Numbered from the stretch's first letter, positions 1 through 5,673 are shown. The stretch is 12,086 bases of DNA from Clostridiaceae bacterium UBA5444 (GCA_002426575.1 DIRE01000042.1:1-12086); one strand, 5' to 3'. The notes: a model not told the origin generated them from the letters alone. Made by a program: numbers and translations.

Positions 1-2
1 CG

Positions 3-650
3 GAGTTTTGCCGCATGTTAAATGCCGATTCAGTTGGAGGGCAAGTAGGAACGTTGTTATCACATAATGTTTTTACTTACTGTCAAAATAACCCTGTTAA
101 CAAAGAGGATCCAAGTGGATGTTGGGGTATAAGAAATAGGCTAAGTAGACTTTATGATAAAGTTCTGTATGCTTACGTATATGTAGCAGCAAATATGTAT
201 GTATTTAAACAGAAAATTTATAATAGGGTCTCAGGTTATAGTGGAAAAGTAATTAAGAATGTTAAGAAACATGTGAACAAATCACCTAATAAGGGCGCGG
301 GGAATGTAGATAAATTCATAAAAAATAATGTTAATAAAAATTTTCAGCAAAATGTTAAAAATGCATTTGGAACAGATGCAAAAGTCACAACATTGACCCA
401 AGACACTACTGTTTATAGATATCATGGAGGAAATTCTGCTGGCAAAAGTTATTGGTATACACCTAATCAAACGACAAATCCAGCAGTTGATTTAGCGTTG
501 CCTTCTGGAAACACTTATAAGTATATGAATACTTATGTTATTCCCAAAGGTACGACAATTCTTGAGGGAAGTGTCGCACCGAACTTTGGACAGCCAGGCG
601 GTGGGTATCAGTTCTATGTGCCTGATCCAACAGTTGTAATCTTAAAATAG
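3..650 (+). CDS. RHS-repeat protein, C-terminal end with TNT-like toxin domain (5' end outside window)
   Basis: The frame is open to the window edge, so this is the 3' end of a longer gene; the ATG at 15 is internal. The first ~35 residues carry the end of an RHS core: LNADS, then HNVFTYCQNNPVN and the DPSG signature that normally marks the junction between core and variable toxin tip. The remaining ~175 residues are the tip. It starts with a Lys/Asn-rich linker and ends in a compact domain with VYRYHGG, a tyrosine-rich stretch, LALPSGNTY and FGQPGGGYQFYVPDP. From memory, the R...G...FGxPGGGxQ pattern is that of TNT/DUF4237 NAD-glycohydrolase toxins and related ART-fold toxins; the exact subfamily is inferred. 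RHS proteins form a cage that delivers or releases the tip for contact-dependent killing. The stop codon overlaps the RBS of the next gene, as expected for a toxin-immunity pair. Confidence 0.75.
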   Translation, partial: EFCRMLNADSVGGQVGTLLSHNVFTYCQNNPVNKEDPSGCWGIRNRLSRLYDKVLYAYVYVAANMYVFKQKIYNRVSGYSGKVIKNVKKHVNKSPNKGAGNVDKFIKNNVNKNFQQNVKNAFGTDAKVTTLTQDTTVYRYHGGNSAGKSYWYTPNQTTNPAVDLALPSGNTYKYMNTYVIPKGTTILEGSVAPNFGQPGGGYQFYVPDPTVVILK

Positions 651-661
651 GAGGACTTTAT

Positions 662-961
662 ATGGACAAAAATGAATTTAGAGATGATGTTAAAAACTTA
701 ATCAAGGTATGTACTATTGAGGTACAGCATAGAAAAACAGGGATAAATGGCGAAAGTACAATTGAGCAACTTGAAAATACAATATTACCAGAATTAAATC
801 AACTTTTAACAAAAGTTGACAACAATCAACTTCCACCGTTATCAGAGCGATATTTATTGTCTTTTGCAAATGCATTTAAAGTTTGGGGATGGGATATGAA
901 TCAACCAACTGAAATATTTGTTAAGCTTGCCGATATTAATAATAATTATTCAAAAATCTAA
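662..961 (+). CDS. Small acidic protein, probable immunity protein for the RHS toxin
   Basis: A 99-residue soluble protein with no signal peptide or membrane segment. I do not recognise its family. It looks mostly helical, with a Glu/Leu-rich centre (STIEQLENTILPELNQLL) and an aromatic patch FKVWGWDMNQP near the C-terminus. AGGAGG (649-654) overlaps the toxin stop codon TAG (648-650) and sits seven bases before the ATG, so translation is probably coupled to the toxin gene. A small cytosolic protein encoded immediately 3' of a polymorphic toxin tip is normally its cognate immunity protein. That role is inferred from position only. Confidence 0.72.
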   Translation: MDKNEFRDDVKNLIKVCTIEVQHRKTGINGESTIEQLENTILPELNQLLTKVDNNQLPPLSERYLLSFANAFKVWGWDMNQPTEIFVKLADINNNYSKI

Positions 962-966
962 TATAA

Positions 967-1092
967 AAAGCGAGAGATAAAGAGATACACCTTGAAGAAC
1001 ACCTTACAAAATGCCAGTACTGGCTAAGATTGTGGAATTACAGCCACCTAACAGGTGTACCACGCTCAATTTATAGCTATCTAAAAAAATAG
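967..1092 (+). pseudogene. Short coding-like remnant, 41 codons, no start
   Basis: Just after the immunity gene a frame without a start codon runs to TAG at 1090. It encodes a protein-like, aromatic-rich tail: HLEEHLTKCQYWLRLWNY then SHLTGVPRSIYSYLKK. The composition (three Trp/Tyr clusters, amphipathic spacing) looks more like the C-terminus of a real protein than noncoding AT-rich DNA. I cannot name the family. It could be the 3' end of a toxin, immunity or mobile-element gene left by recombination. A perfect 12-base palindrome, GCCAGTACTGGC, lies inside it at 1013-1024. Confidence 0.3.
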
Positions 1093-1114
1093 AAGTTGTT
1101 TACTCAAAGCCATA

Positions 1115-1137
1115 AGCGGTCGGCATTGCCGACCGCT
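1115..1137 (+). terminator. GC-rich hairpin 5' of the intron, likely intron target
   Basis: AGCGGTCGGCA (1115-1125) and TGCCGACCGCT (1127-1137) form a perfect 11-base-pair hairpin, far more GC-rich than its surroundings. No T-run follows. Group IIC introns characteristically insert just 3' of terminator or attC-type hairpins, so this is probably the target stem-loop. Two smaller hairpin-forming sequences follow: GGCG-AGAG-CGCC at 1147-1158 and the palindrome GGTGCACC at 1163-1170. Confidence 0.6.
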
Positions 1138-1182
1138 GTGTGAACTGGCGAGAGCGCCCAAAGGTGCACCCGCCTCTAACTT

Positions 1183-1720
1183 GTGCGCCCAGCATGGACG
1201 TAAACTAATCGGTGAAAGTCCGATACGGGGGTTGATAGTGCCAACCGTTAGCTTAAGACAAGGGTGTCCATCAGAGGTGGAATCTGAAGGAAGCCGACGG
1301 CAAAACTCTGGCCTGAGGTACACGAACTACATTCGAGGCTTAACCTTGTGGATGAGGTTGCGATTCAAACCAAAGTCCAAAACTGTCCGAAACGGGGAAG
1401 GTAAATGTAGCAGATATATGGAGTGAAAGTTTACGCTCTTACCTGGGGAGATCTAATAGATATGTCATTAAAATATGAAATATCTATTAGATAACCCATG
1501 CAGTGATGTATGGCTGAACTATCAGAAGTCAGCAGAAGCCATAGTACAAGATTAGTCATGAATAATCTTGGAAGGGCTGAACATTGGGGAGGTGAGTAAG
1601 TTTGACAGTCTCAACAAACATGAAAAGAATACAGAAAACCAAAGATTTGGACTACTTTGTGGAAGTAGGGGTGGAAACTCGAGGTAAACAAGGAGTGTAT
1701 AGTGATTTGATGACGATGTC
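1183..1720 (+). mobile_element. Group IIC intron, 5' part (O.i.I1-like ribozyme domains), 3' end missing
   Basis: The RNA-level sequence starts with GTGCGCCCAGCATGG, matching the GUGYG intron 5' end. From memory it follows the Oceanobacillus iheyensis O.i.I1 ribozyme almost block by block: GGTGAAAGTCC, ACAAGGGTGTCC, TGGAATCTGAAGGAAGC, GACGGCAAA, CTGAGGTACACGAAC, AAACCAAAGTCC and CTTACCTGGGGAG. This covers domain I through domain III. Domain IV begins with a perfect 13-bp AT-rich hairpin (1451-1463/1480-1492), followed by AGAAGTCAGCAGAAGCCATAGTA, typical of the stretch ahead of the intron-encoded protein. No reverse-transcriptase domain, domain V or domain VI is recognisable downstream, so the 3' part is lost and self-splicing is not expected. 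The 3' limit given is approximate. The 5' limit could instead be the GTGTG at 1138, directly against the hairpin, but O.i.I1 similarity starts at 1183. Confidence 0.85.
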
Positions 1721-1913
1721 AAATCCGAAAGCCAAGTCAGAAATTAATACTGGGAATCACTGTAGTGTTATGCCTACTAATCCCTTCACTATGAGTGATT
1801 GGATTGCATCTAAGGATAATGCAGATGCAAATCCACACCCTTATACTGTTATACTTAAATCGATAGTTTGGGATAGAAGATATGATGGAAAATGGATAAT
1901 AATATACTATTAA
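1602..1913 (+). pseudogene. Truncated intron-encoded protein fused in frame to an unrelated tail
   Basis: GGGGAGGTG (1586-1594) followed by TTG at 1602 is a good initiation site at the place where group IIC introns start their maturase/reverse transcriptase. The first ~40 residues (MTVSTNMKRIQKTKDLDYFV, then VETRGKQGVYSDLM) resemble the N-terminal leader of such proteins. No RT motif follows. After about codon 40 the frame continues for ~60 codons (NPFTMSDWIASKDNAD ... IVWDRRYDGKWIIIYY) that I do not recognise. They end at TAA, overlapping the DUF5071-like gene by 22 bases. The tail could be the C-terminus of a toxin gene once upstream of that gene, captured when the intron was truncated. Translation is possible; function is unlikely. 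Confidence 0.5.
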
Positions 1914-2338
1914 ATTTGAATTGGAATCTCCCTTTGGATATTCAAGATGATGCTGTTTGTAAAATGGCTTCAATGTTAGACATAAACCCAAAGGATTTAT
2001 TACAACCAATTAGTAAAGAATACTGGGAAAATGCAGCAAAGGTTTTACTTAAAATGGGCTATCCCAGAATAAGGGAAGCAACACCTGGATTATTAGTATG
2101 GTTACGAGATATTAATTGGCCAGGTTCAAATGAAGTAATGAAACTGTTAAAAACAATACCTAAAGCTGAATTGGTTCCATATTTAGAGGATGCTGTTAAA
2201 AAGGCTATAAACTCAGATGATGAAATATGGATAGAGAACTTATCATATTTTTTATTACAGTTAAAATTAAAGGAAAATGACTTTGCTTCAAAGGATGTAT
2301 ATTTATTTTTATTGTCAGGTAGTGAGTTTTGGAAATAG
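1892..2338 (+). CDS. DUF5071-like protein, candidate orphan immunity protein
   Basis: 148 residues, soluble and helical. The centre reads GYPRIREATPGLLVWLRDIN then WPGSNEVMKLLKTI. The L-x-W-L-x-D-x-N-W-P-G pattern is the hallmark I associate with the DUF5071 family. The C-terminal half (VPYLEDAVKKAINSDDEIW) fits the HEAT-like helices of that family. The start overlaps the end of the preceding chimeric frame, with only a weak purine-rich RBS (GATGGAAA), suggesting translational coupling to a former upstream partner. Its position in a toxin-immunity region, after an intron fragment and without its own toxin, suggests an immunity gene separated from its toxin. That role is inferred; the family call rests on memory of the motif. 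Confidence 0.65.
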   Translation: MDNNILLNLNWNLPLDIQDDAVCKMASMLDINPKDLLQPISKEYWENAAKVLLKMGYPRIREATPGLLVWLRDINWPGSNEVMKLLKTIPKAELVPYLEDAVKKAINSDDEIWIENLSYFLLQLKLKENDFASKDVYLFLLSGSEFWK

Positions 2339-2578
2339 TATCGGGAATATAATAAAGCTATTTCTATAAATAGATGTATTTATAGTATATGTCTTGCTAT
2401 AAAATGCTGGTTAAGCTTAATGCATAAGATTTAAGAAGAGAAATAAGTTTAACCAAAGATAGAAAATAATAAGGTTTGAAAAAGCAAAGACCTCATAATT
2501 AGAGTTCTGCAGTGAGAGGAGCACATCTACAGCCGAATCAAAAAAGGTCAAATATATATTATAACCGCAGTAATGTTG
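2339..2578. other. AT-rich intergenic region with two inverted repeats, no gene seen
   Basis: No supported ORF. Two hairpins can be drawn: CTATAAATA-gatg-TATTTATAG (2364-2385) and GGTTAAGCTTA (2409-2419) with TAAGTTTAACC (2444-2454), the second having one G-T pair and a 24-base loop. Neither is followed by a T-run. I see no tRNA, riboswitch core or clear promoter. A more GC-rich stretch at 2501-2535 (TTCTGCAGTGAGAGGAGCAC) may be a remnant of something else. Confidence 0.4.
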
Positions 2579-2613
2579 AGAGCTAATGCTCAAAGTGTTG
2601 GCTCTTTCATTTT
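2579..2613 (+). terminator. Probable intrinsic terminator or leader hairpin before the TPR gene
   Basis: AGAGCTAA (2579-2586) pairs with TTGGCTCT (2598-2605), with one G-T pair, followed by TTCATTTT. The hairpin sits about 30 bases upstream of the TPR gene's RBS and overlaps the ATG at 2586, which argues against that codon being the start. Confidence 0.4.
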
Positions 2614-2651
2614 GCCTGAAAATAAGTGAAATGGTGGAGGTGAAATACAAA

Positions 2652-3428
2652 TTGAATCAAGAAGAGTATTACAATGAGGGAGAAGAATTTTATATTGAGG
2701 GTGAATATGAAAAAGCCTTTAGTTGCTTTCAGAAATGCAATTCTATTGAAGAAGGCTTTGATTGTCTGAATTATATTGGATGCTGTTATTTAGGGTTGAA
2801 TGATTTAGAAAATGCTACTAAGACTTTCAAATATTTGATAGAAAATTGCCCTGACTGGGAAAGACCTCTCTTTAATTTAGGTAGAGTATATATTAAGAAA
2901 GAAATGTTACCAGAAGCATTTGATTGCTTAAGTAAAGCAGAAATCCTAAATCCAATGGAAGAAGATGTTTTCTTTTATTTTGGTGTATACTTTCAGAAGA
3001 TTTGTGATTATAAAAATGCAGTTGAAAGCTACAAAAAATCTCTTGCTTTAAATAACTTTCAATCTGAGACACAATTAAATCTTGCCGTATGCTATGCGAA
3101 ACTAGGTATGCAAAAGAAAGCACTAGAAAGGATTGAATTTGCTTGCTTAATGGATAGTAAATCAACAGAGGCACTATTTAATAAAGGCATGATTTTATTA
3201 GCTATGAAGGAATATAACAAAGCAATAGATACATTTCTAGAATTATATAGCTTGGAACCTGACAATATAGATAATATGGTAGATATCTGCAATTGTTACT
3301 TGAAAATCGAAGAATTGAGCAATGCGGAAAAATGGATAAATAAGATTCGCCTGATAGACCCTAATAATGAAAAGGCAAGAAAACTTCTTATGGTACTATC
3401 AGTAAAAAAGAGAATGGCAAAACCTTAA
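2652..3428 (+). CDS. Tetratricopeptide-repeat (TPR) protein
   Basis: 258 residues made almost entirely of TPR helix pairs, about seven, at roughly 34-residue spacing. Examples are YNEGEEFYIEGEYEKAFSCF, LNYIGCCYLGLNDLENATKT, LFNLGRVYIKKEMLPEAFDC, LNLAVCYAKLGMQKKALERI and LFNKGMILLAMKEYNKAIDT. TPR solenoids are scaffolds for protein-protein contacts; no enzymatic domain, signal peptide or membrane segment is present, so the protein is probably cytosolic. I prefer the TTG at 2652 because GGAGGTG (2636-2642) lies nine bases ahead of it, whereas the in-frame ATGs at 2586 and 2631 have no RBS and the first lies in a hairpin. The partner is unknown. It stands as a single gene between the toxin region and the manganese region. 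Confidence 0.8.
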   Translation: MNQEEYYNEGEEFYIEGEYEKAFSCFQKCNSIEEGFDCLNYIGCCYLGLNDLENATKTFKYLIENCPDWERPLFNLGRVYIKKEMLPEAFDCLSKAEILNPMEEDVFFYFGVYFQKICDYKNAVESYKKSLALNNFQSETQLNLAVCYAKLGMQKKALERIEFACLMDSKSTEALFNKGMILLAMKEYNKAIDTFLELYSLEPDNIDNMVDICNCYLKIEELSNAEKWINKIRLIDPNNEKARKLLMVLSVKKRMAKP

Positions 3429-3587
3429 AAATCTGATGAGAAACGAATTAAAAATTCTAGCTGCAGAATTTTAGTTCTGCAGCGGGAACCTCGAATCCTA
3501 TCAGCAGAAAGCATACTGATGGACAGCGCAATGTATTCAAACTATGCCTTGTAAATTTACCTATGATACTCATTACTTTAAATAGTG
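3429..3587. other. Intergenic region with a hairpin and degenerate coding-like text
   Basis: AAAATTCT (3451-3458) and AGAATTTT (3465-3472) form a perfect 8-bp stem, a weak terminator for the TPR gene. One frame from ATG 3437 reads as three short blocks broken by TAG and TGA and ending at TAG near 3585. The blocks are MRNELKILAAEF, then FCSGNLESYQQKAY, then WTAQCIQTMPCKFTYD. This may be a decayed gene or chance; I do not recognise it. Confidence 0.3.
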
Positions 3588-3616
3588 TTGAATAAGTAGT
3601 ACGCATGCATTATAAT
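3588..3616 (+). promoter_or_regulatory. Sigma-A promoter of the Mn2+ riboswitch transcript
   Basis: -35 TTGAAT (3588-3593) and -10 TATAAT (3611-3616) are separated by 17 bases. The predicted start at about 3622-3624 falls exactly at the first base of the riboswitch P1 stem, which supports both calls. Confidence 0.8.
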
Positions 3617-3621
3617 GATAT

Positions 3622-3730
3622 TATTGTTAAGAGGGAGTAGCTGGCATATTGCAGATAAAGTCAACATACTGGTTTGAAGACCTGGCTTTATCACGGATTT
3701 AATAAAACCGTTTGTGAGACTTTTAACACA
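3622..3730 (+). ncRNA. yybP-ykoY family Mn2+ riboswitch
   Basis: The conserved blocks of this aptamer are present in order: GAGGGAGTAGC, then GTCAACATACTGG, GAAGACCTGG and TTTGTGAGACTTTTAACA. P1 is formed by TGTTAAGAG (3625-3633) with CTTTTAACA (3720-3728). An internal stem pairs GATAAAG (3654-3660) with CTTTATC (3686-3692). The family senses Mn2+ and usually turns expression on by preventing termination. The P1 3' strand is also part of the 5' arm of the terminator that follows, so aptamer and terminator exclude each other. The gene downstream belongs to the GDT1/UPF0016 cation exporter family, a common target of this riboswitch. Confidence 0.92.
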
Positions 3731-3784
3731 AATAGATGTTTGCTTTTATTATCATCTATTTGTGTTAAGGGTCTCACTTTTTTT
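3714..3784 (+). terminator. Riboswitch-controlled intrinsic terminator
   Basis: A very long hairpin: arm 3714-3738 pairs with 3753-3777 (outer GTGAGAC/GTCTCAC, inner AACACAAATAGATG/CATCTATTTGTGTT), with a 14-base loop and seven Ts from 3778. It is about 25 bp long, well beyond an average terminator. It takes in the 3' strand of riboswitch P1, giving a direct on-switch mechanism. Confidence 0.92.
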
Positions 3785-3857
3785 ATTATATGTCAGATTA
3801 TAACCTCCTCATATTAAAGTCTTTGATATAGAAAAAAAACTTAAGGGGTGGAATTTA

Positions 3858-4580
3858 ATGGCTAAATTATTAAAATGTTTGGGATTGGTTTTTGCAGCTG
3901 AACTTGGGGACAAGACTCAGCTCGTGGCAATGGCATTTGCTGCAAAGTATACTGCTTGGAAGGTTGTAGTTGGTGTGACGATTGCCATATCTTTTTTGAA
4001 TCTATTTGCAGTCATTCTTGGTACATACATTACCACAGTAATTCCTATTAGTGTTATACAGATTGTAGCAGCAGTTATATTTTTACTATTTGGAGTAATT
4101 AATCTAATAGATAATGATGGTGAGGAAAAAGAAAAGAGCTTTAAATTTGAGGCAATTGCAACAGTTGCAATAACCTTTTTTATAAGTGAACTTGGCGATA
4201 AAACACAGCTTATGACCATAACACTTGCTGCAAATTATAATAGCCCAGTCTCTGTATTTTTTGGAAGCACACTTGGCATGATTTTAGCTGATAGCCTTGG
4301 AATTATAGTTGGTGCTACAGTTTTCAAGAAGATACCTGCTAAAGCAGTAAAAATAATATCCTCGGCAATATTTCTATTATTCGGTTCCATTGGACTTTAT
4401 AATTCATTGCCAGATAAGTTTATAACTGGTTTAAGCACTAGCTTATATATAATTATAATGTCTGTATTGCTAATACTTGTAAACAAATATAATGAGAGTA
4501 AAGAAGATAAGCAAAAAACTATGATTAATATCAAAGACAGTCGTATTTCAGAGGACAAAAGAGTAGCCATGAGGAAATAA
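3858..4580 (+). CDS. GDT1/UPF0016-family manganese (cation) exporter
   Basis: 240 residues, almost all hydrophobic helices: an inner-membrane cation/proton antiporter of the TMEM165/GDT1 family, whose bacterial members export Mn2+. Both family signature motifs ExGDKT are intact and in inverted-repeat positions: ELGDKTQ at residues 15-21 in the first helix and ELGDKTQ at 111-117 in the fourth. The two halves join through a charged loop (DNDGEEKEKS, ~86-95). An additional hydrophobic segment at ~192-209 and a charged tail follow the usual sixth helix, so this protein is longer than the family core. AAGGGGTGG lies just ahead of ATG 3858. The Mn2+ riboswitch and terminator directly upstream indicate induction by excess manganese. 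Confidence 0.9.
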   Translation: MAKLLKCLGLVFAAELGDKTQLVAMAFAAKYTAWKVVVGVTIAISFLNLFAVILGTYITTVIPISVIQIVAAVIFLLFGVINLIDNDGEEKEKSFKFEAIATVAITFFISELGDKTQLMTITLAANYNSPVSVFFGSTLGMILADSLGIIVGATVFKKIPAKAVKIISSAIFLLFGSIGLYNSLPDKFITGLSTSLYIIIMSVLLILVNKYNESKEDKQKTMINIKDSRISEDKRVAMRK

Positions 4581-4644
4581 GGGGTTAATTTTATTAATAT
4601 TTGATAGAAGCTGATACACGCAAATAGGGATGTATGTTAAAGCT

Positions 4645-4672
4645 TTTACATATAAAGTCAATATGGTATAAT
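4645..4672 (+). promoter_or_regulatory. Sigma-A promoter for the two small ORFs
   Basis: -35 TTTACA (4645-4650) and -10 TATAAT (4667-4672) are 16 bases apart, predicting a transcript start near 4679, about 38 bases ahead of the first small ORF. Confidence 0.7.
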
Positions 4673-4716
4673 TTAATTAAGGAAGATTATTATTTAAAAG
4701 TGAGGGGGAAGTAGCT

Positions 4717-4788
4717 ATGATTAGCTACGAACTTATCTACTTTAACAATTTACGTATATTGCATAAAGATGATGAGTCTTTTTTATAA
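4717..4788 (+). CDS. Small ORF, 23 residues
   Basis: Encodes MISYELIYFNNLRILHKDDE plus SFL. GAGGGGG (4702-4708) lies eight bases ahead of the ATG, a strong RBS, and a consensus promoter lies upstream. The start codon is at the 5' edge of a six-base loop (ATGATT) closed by a perfect stem, GTAGCT (4711-4716) and AGCTAC (4723-4728). This could make initiation structure-dependent. No known family recognised. It could be a leader peptide for the next ORF or a bona fide small protein. Translation is inferred from the RBS only. Confidence 0.5.
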   Translation: MISYELIYFNNLRILHKDDESFL

Positions 4789-4841
4789 AGCGATATCCTA
4801 TGTTCTACACTTAAAAATATATTATATAAGTGGGTGATTAT

Positions 4842-4979
4842 ATGGATATCAGCAATTTAAGGATTATAAAAAACGACCTATATAAAAAAACCGTCATTTC
4901 TAAAGCAACTAGAAAAAAAGCGGATAAAAAAGAAAATATTAAAGGTTGTTTAAAACTTGCTGATTATACAGTGTTTTAA
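4842..4979 (+). CDS. Small basic protein, 45 residues
   Basis: Encodes MDISNLRIIKNDLYKKTVIS, then KATRKKADKKENIKGC, then LKLADYTVF. Strongly basic in the middle (many Lys/Arg), no membrane segment, one Cys. The RBS is moderate (GTGGGTGAT, six bases upstream). A hairpin follows two bases after the stop, as expected for the last gene of a short operon starting at the promoter near 4645. I do not recognise the family. It could be a small nucleic-acid- or membrane-associated regulator, but nothing in the sequence decides this. Confidence 0.5.
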   Translation: MDISNLRIIKNDLYKKTVISKATRKKADKKENIKGCLKLADYTVF

Positions 4980-4981
4980 AT

Positions 4982-5028
4982 AATGGTAAAATGGCGGCTA
5001 ATAAGTATAGCTGCCATTTTACCATTTT
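4982..5028 (+). terminator. Hairpin terminator after the small ORFs
   Basis: Arm 4982-5000 pairs along its full 19 bases with 5008-5026 (AATGGTAAAATGGC / GCCATTTTACCATT core, one G-T pair), with a 7-base loop. The T-run is short, so termination may rely on stem strength. Confidence 0.65.
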
Positions 5029-5124
5029 AAAATAATATACGCAGCCTATGGAATAAAAAATAATAAAGATATATAATAAAGTCAGAATTGACATTGAAAA
5101 TATATATGTTTGGAGGGCACTTTT

Positions 5125-5556
5125 TTGGATAAAACAGAAGCAATCTGTGAGACATTAAAAAATAAAGGAATAAGGCTTACAAAGCAAAGAAAATCTATTA
5201 TAGAGTGTCTTGCAGATATAGAAGGTCATATAAATGCACAGGAGTTATTTCAAAAGGTACTTAAAAAAGCTCCAGGTACTAATTTTTCTACTATTTACAG
5301 AAACCTTGAAATGCTTGTAGATATGGATGTGGTTAGAAAGTTTAACTTAAATGACAATACCTATTACTATGAACTTAAAAGCATGGGGCATCATCACCAT
5401 CTTACATGTATAAAATGTGGTAAGTCTGTGGAGCTTGAGTTTTGCCCATTTAAAGATATTGATAAAGAAATATTAAATAATATGGATTTTCAGCCAAGTG
5501 ATCATATATTTGAGATATATGGATACTGCAAAGATTGTAAGGCAAATAAAAAATAA
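5125..5556 (+). CDS. zur: Fur-family metalloregulator, probably Zur (zinc)
   Basis: 143 residues. An N-terminal winged helix (RLTKQRKSIIECLADIEGHI; NFSTIYRNLEMLVD for recognition) is followed by the metal-binding dimerisation domain. Metal ligands typical of the family are visible: H35, E83, the H89-H92 cluster, E103 and H127. C95-x-x-C98 and C135-x-x-C138 form the structural Cys4 zinc site. The stretch ELEFCP and the ending DHIFEIYGYCKDC match, from memory, Bacillus subtilis Zur (ESCP; HKFEIYGTCPDC) better than Fur or PerR, so I favour a zinc-responsive repressor; Fur remains possible. The start is TTG 5125, with GGAGGG (5112-5117) seven bases ahead. The in-frame TTG at 5110 immediately precedes and overlaps that RBS. 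A -10-like TATAAT lies at 5072-5077. I see no clear Zur box. Confidence 0.85.
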   Translation: MDKTEAICETLKNKGIRLTKQRKSIIECLADIEGHINAQELFQKVLKKAPGTNFSTIYRNLEMLVDMDVVRKFNLNDNTYYYELKSMGHHHHLTCIKCGKSVELEFCPFKDIDKEILNNMDFQPSDHIFEIYGYCKDCKANKK

Positions 5557-5572
5557 AATACCTACAATAATT

Positions 5573-5623
5573 AGCGATAATACTTCTAATTAAAATATAG
5601 TTACGAGTATGGATCGCTTTTTT
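5573..5623 (+). terminator. Intrinsic terminator after the Zur-like gene
   Basis: AGCGAT (5573-5578) and ATCGCT (5613-5618) form the base. An inner ATAC (5580-5583)/GTAT (5607-5610) follows across a small internal loop, and a T-run of six follows the stem. Confidence 0.6.
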
Positions 5624-5673
5624 ATTGCCTTTTTTGGTTATTTTAAGCTGCAGCATATTGTGATATTTTAACA

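Noticed and set aside
1081..1426. 80-codon open frames on both strands across the start of the intron
   Set aside because: The region is structured intron RNA (domain I-II); the GC-rich stretch simply lacks stops, and neither frame has an RBS.
2586..2651. Upstream ATG starts (2586, 2631) for the TPR protein
   Set aside because: The first lies within a hairpin and neither has an RBS; GGAGGTG points to TTG 2652.
5109..5124. TTG 5110 as start of the Zur-like gene
   Set aside because: It immediately precedes and overlaps the GGAGGG that serves the downstream TTG at 5125, and the added residues do not fit the family N-terminus.
5125..5556. PerR identity for the Fur-family protein
   Set aside because: The PerR-type Asp ligand positions appear to be Glu (E83, E103) and the CP/HxFEIYG features favour Zur.
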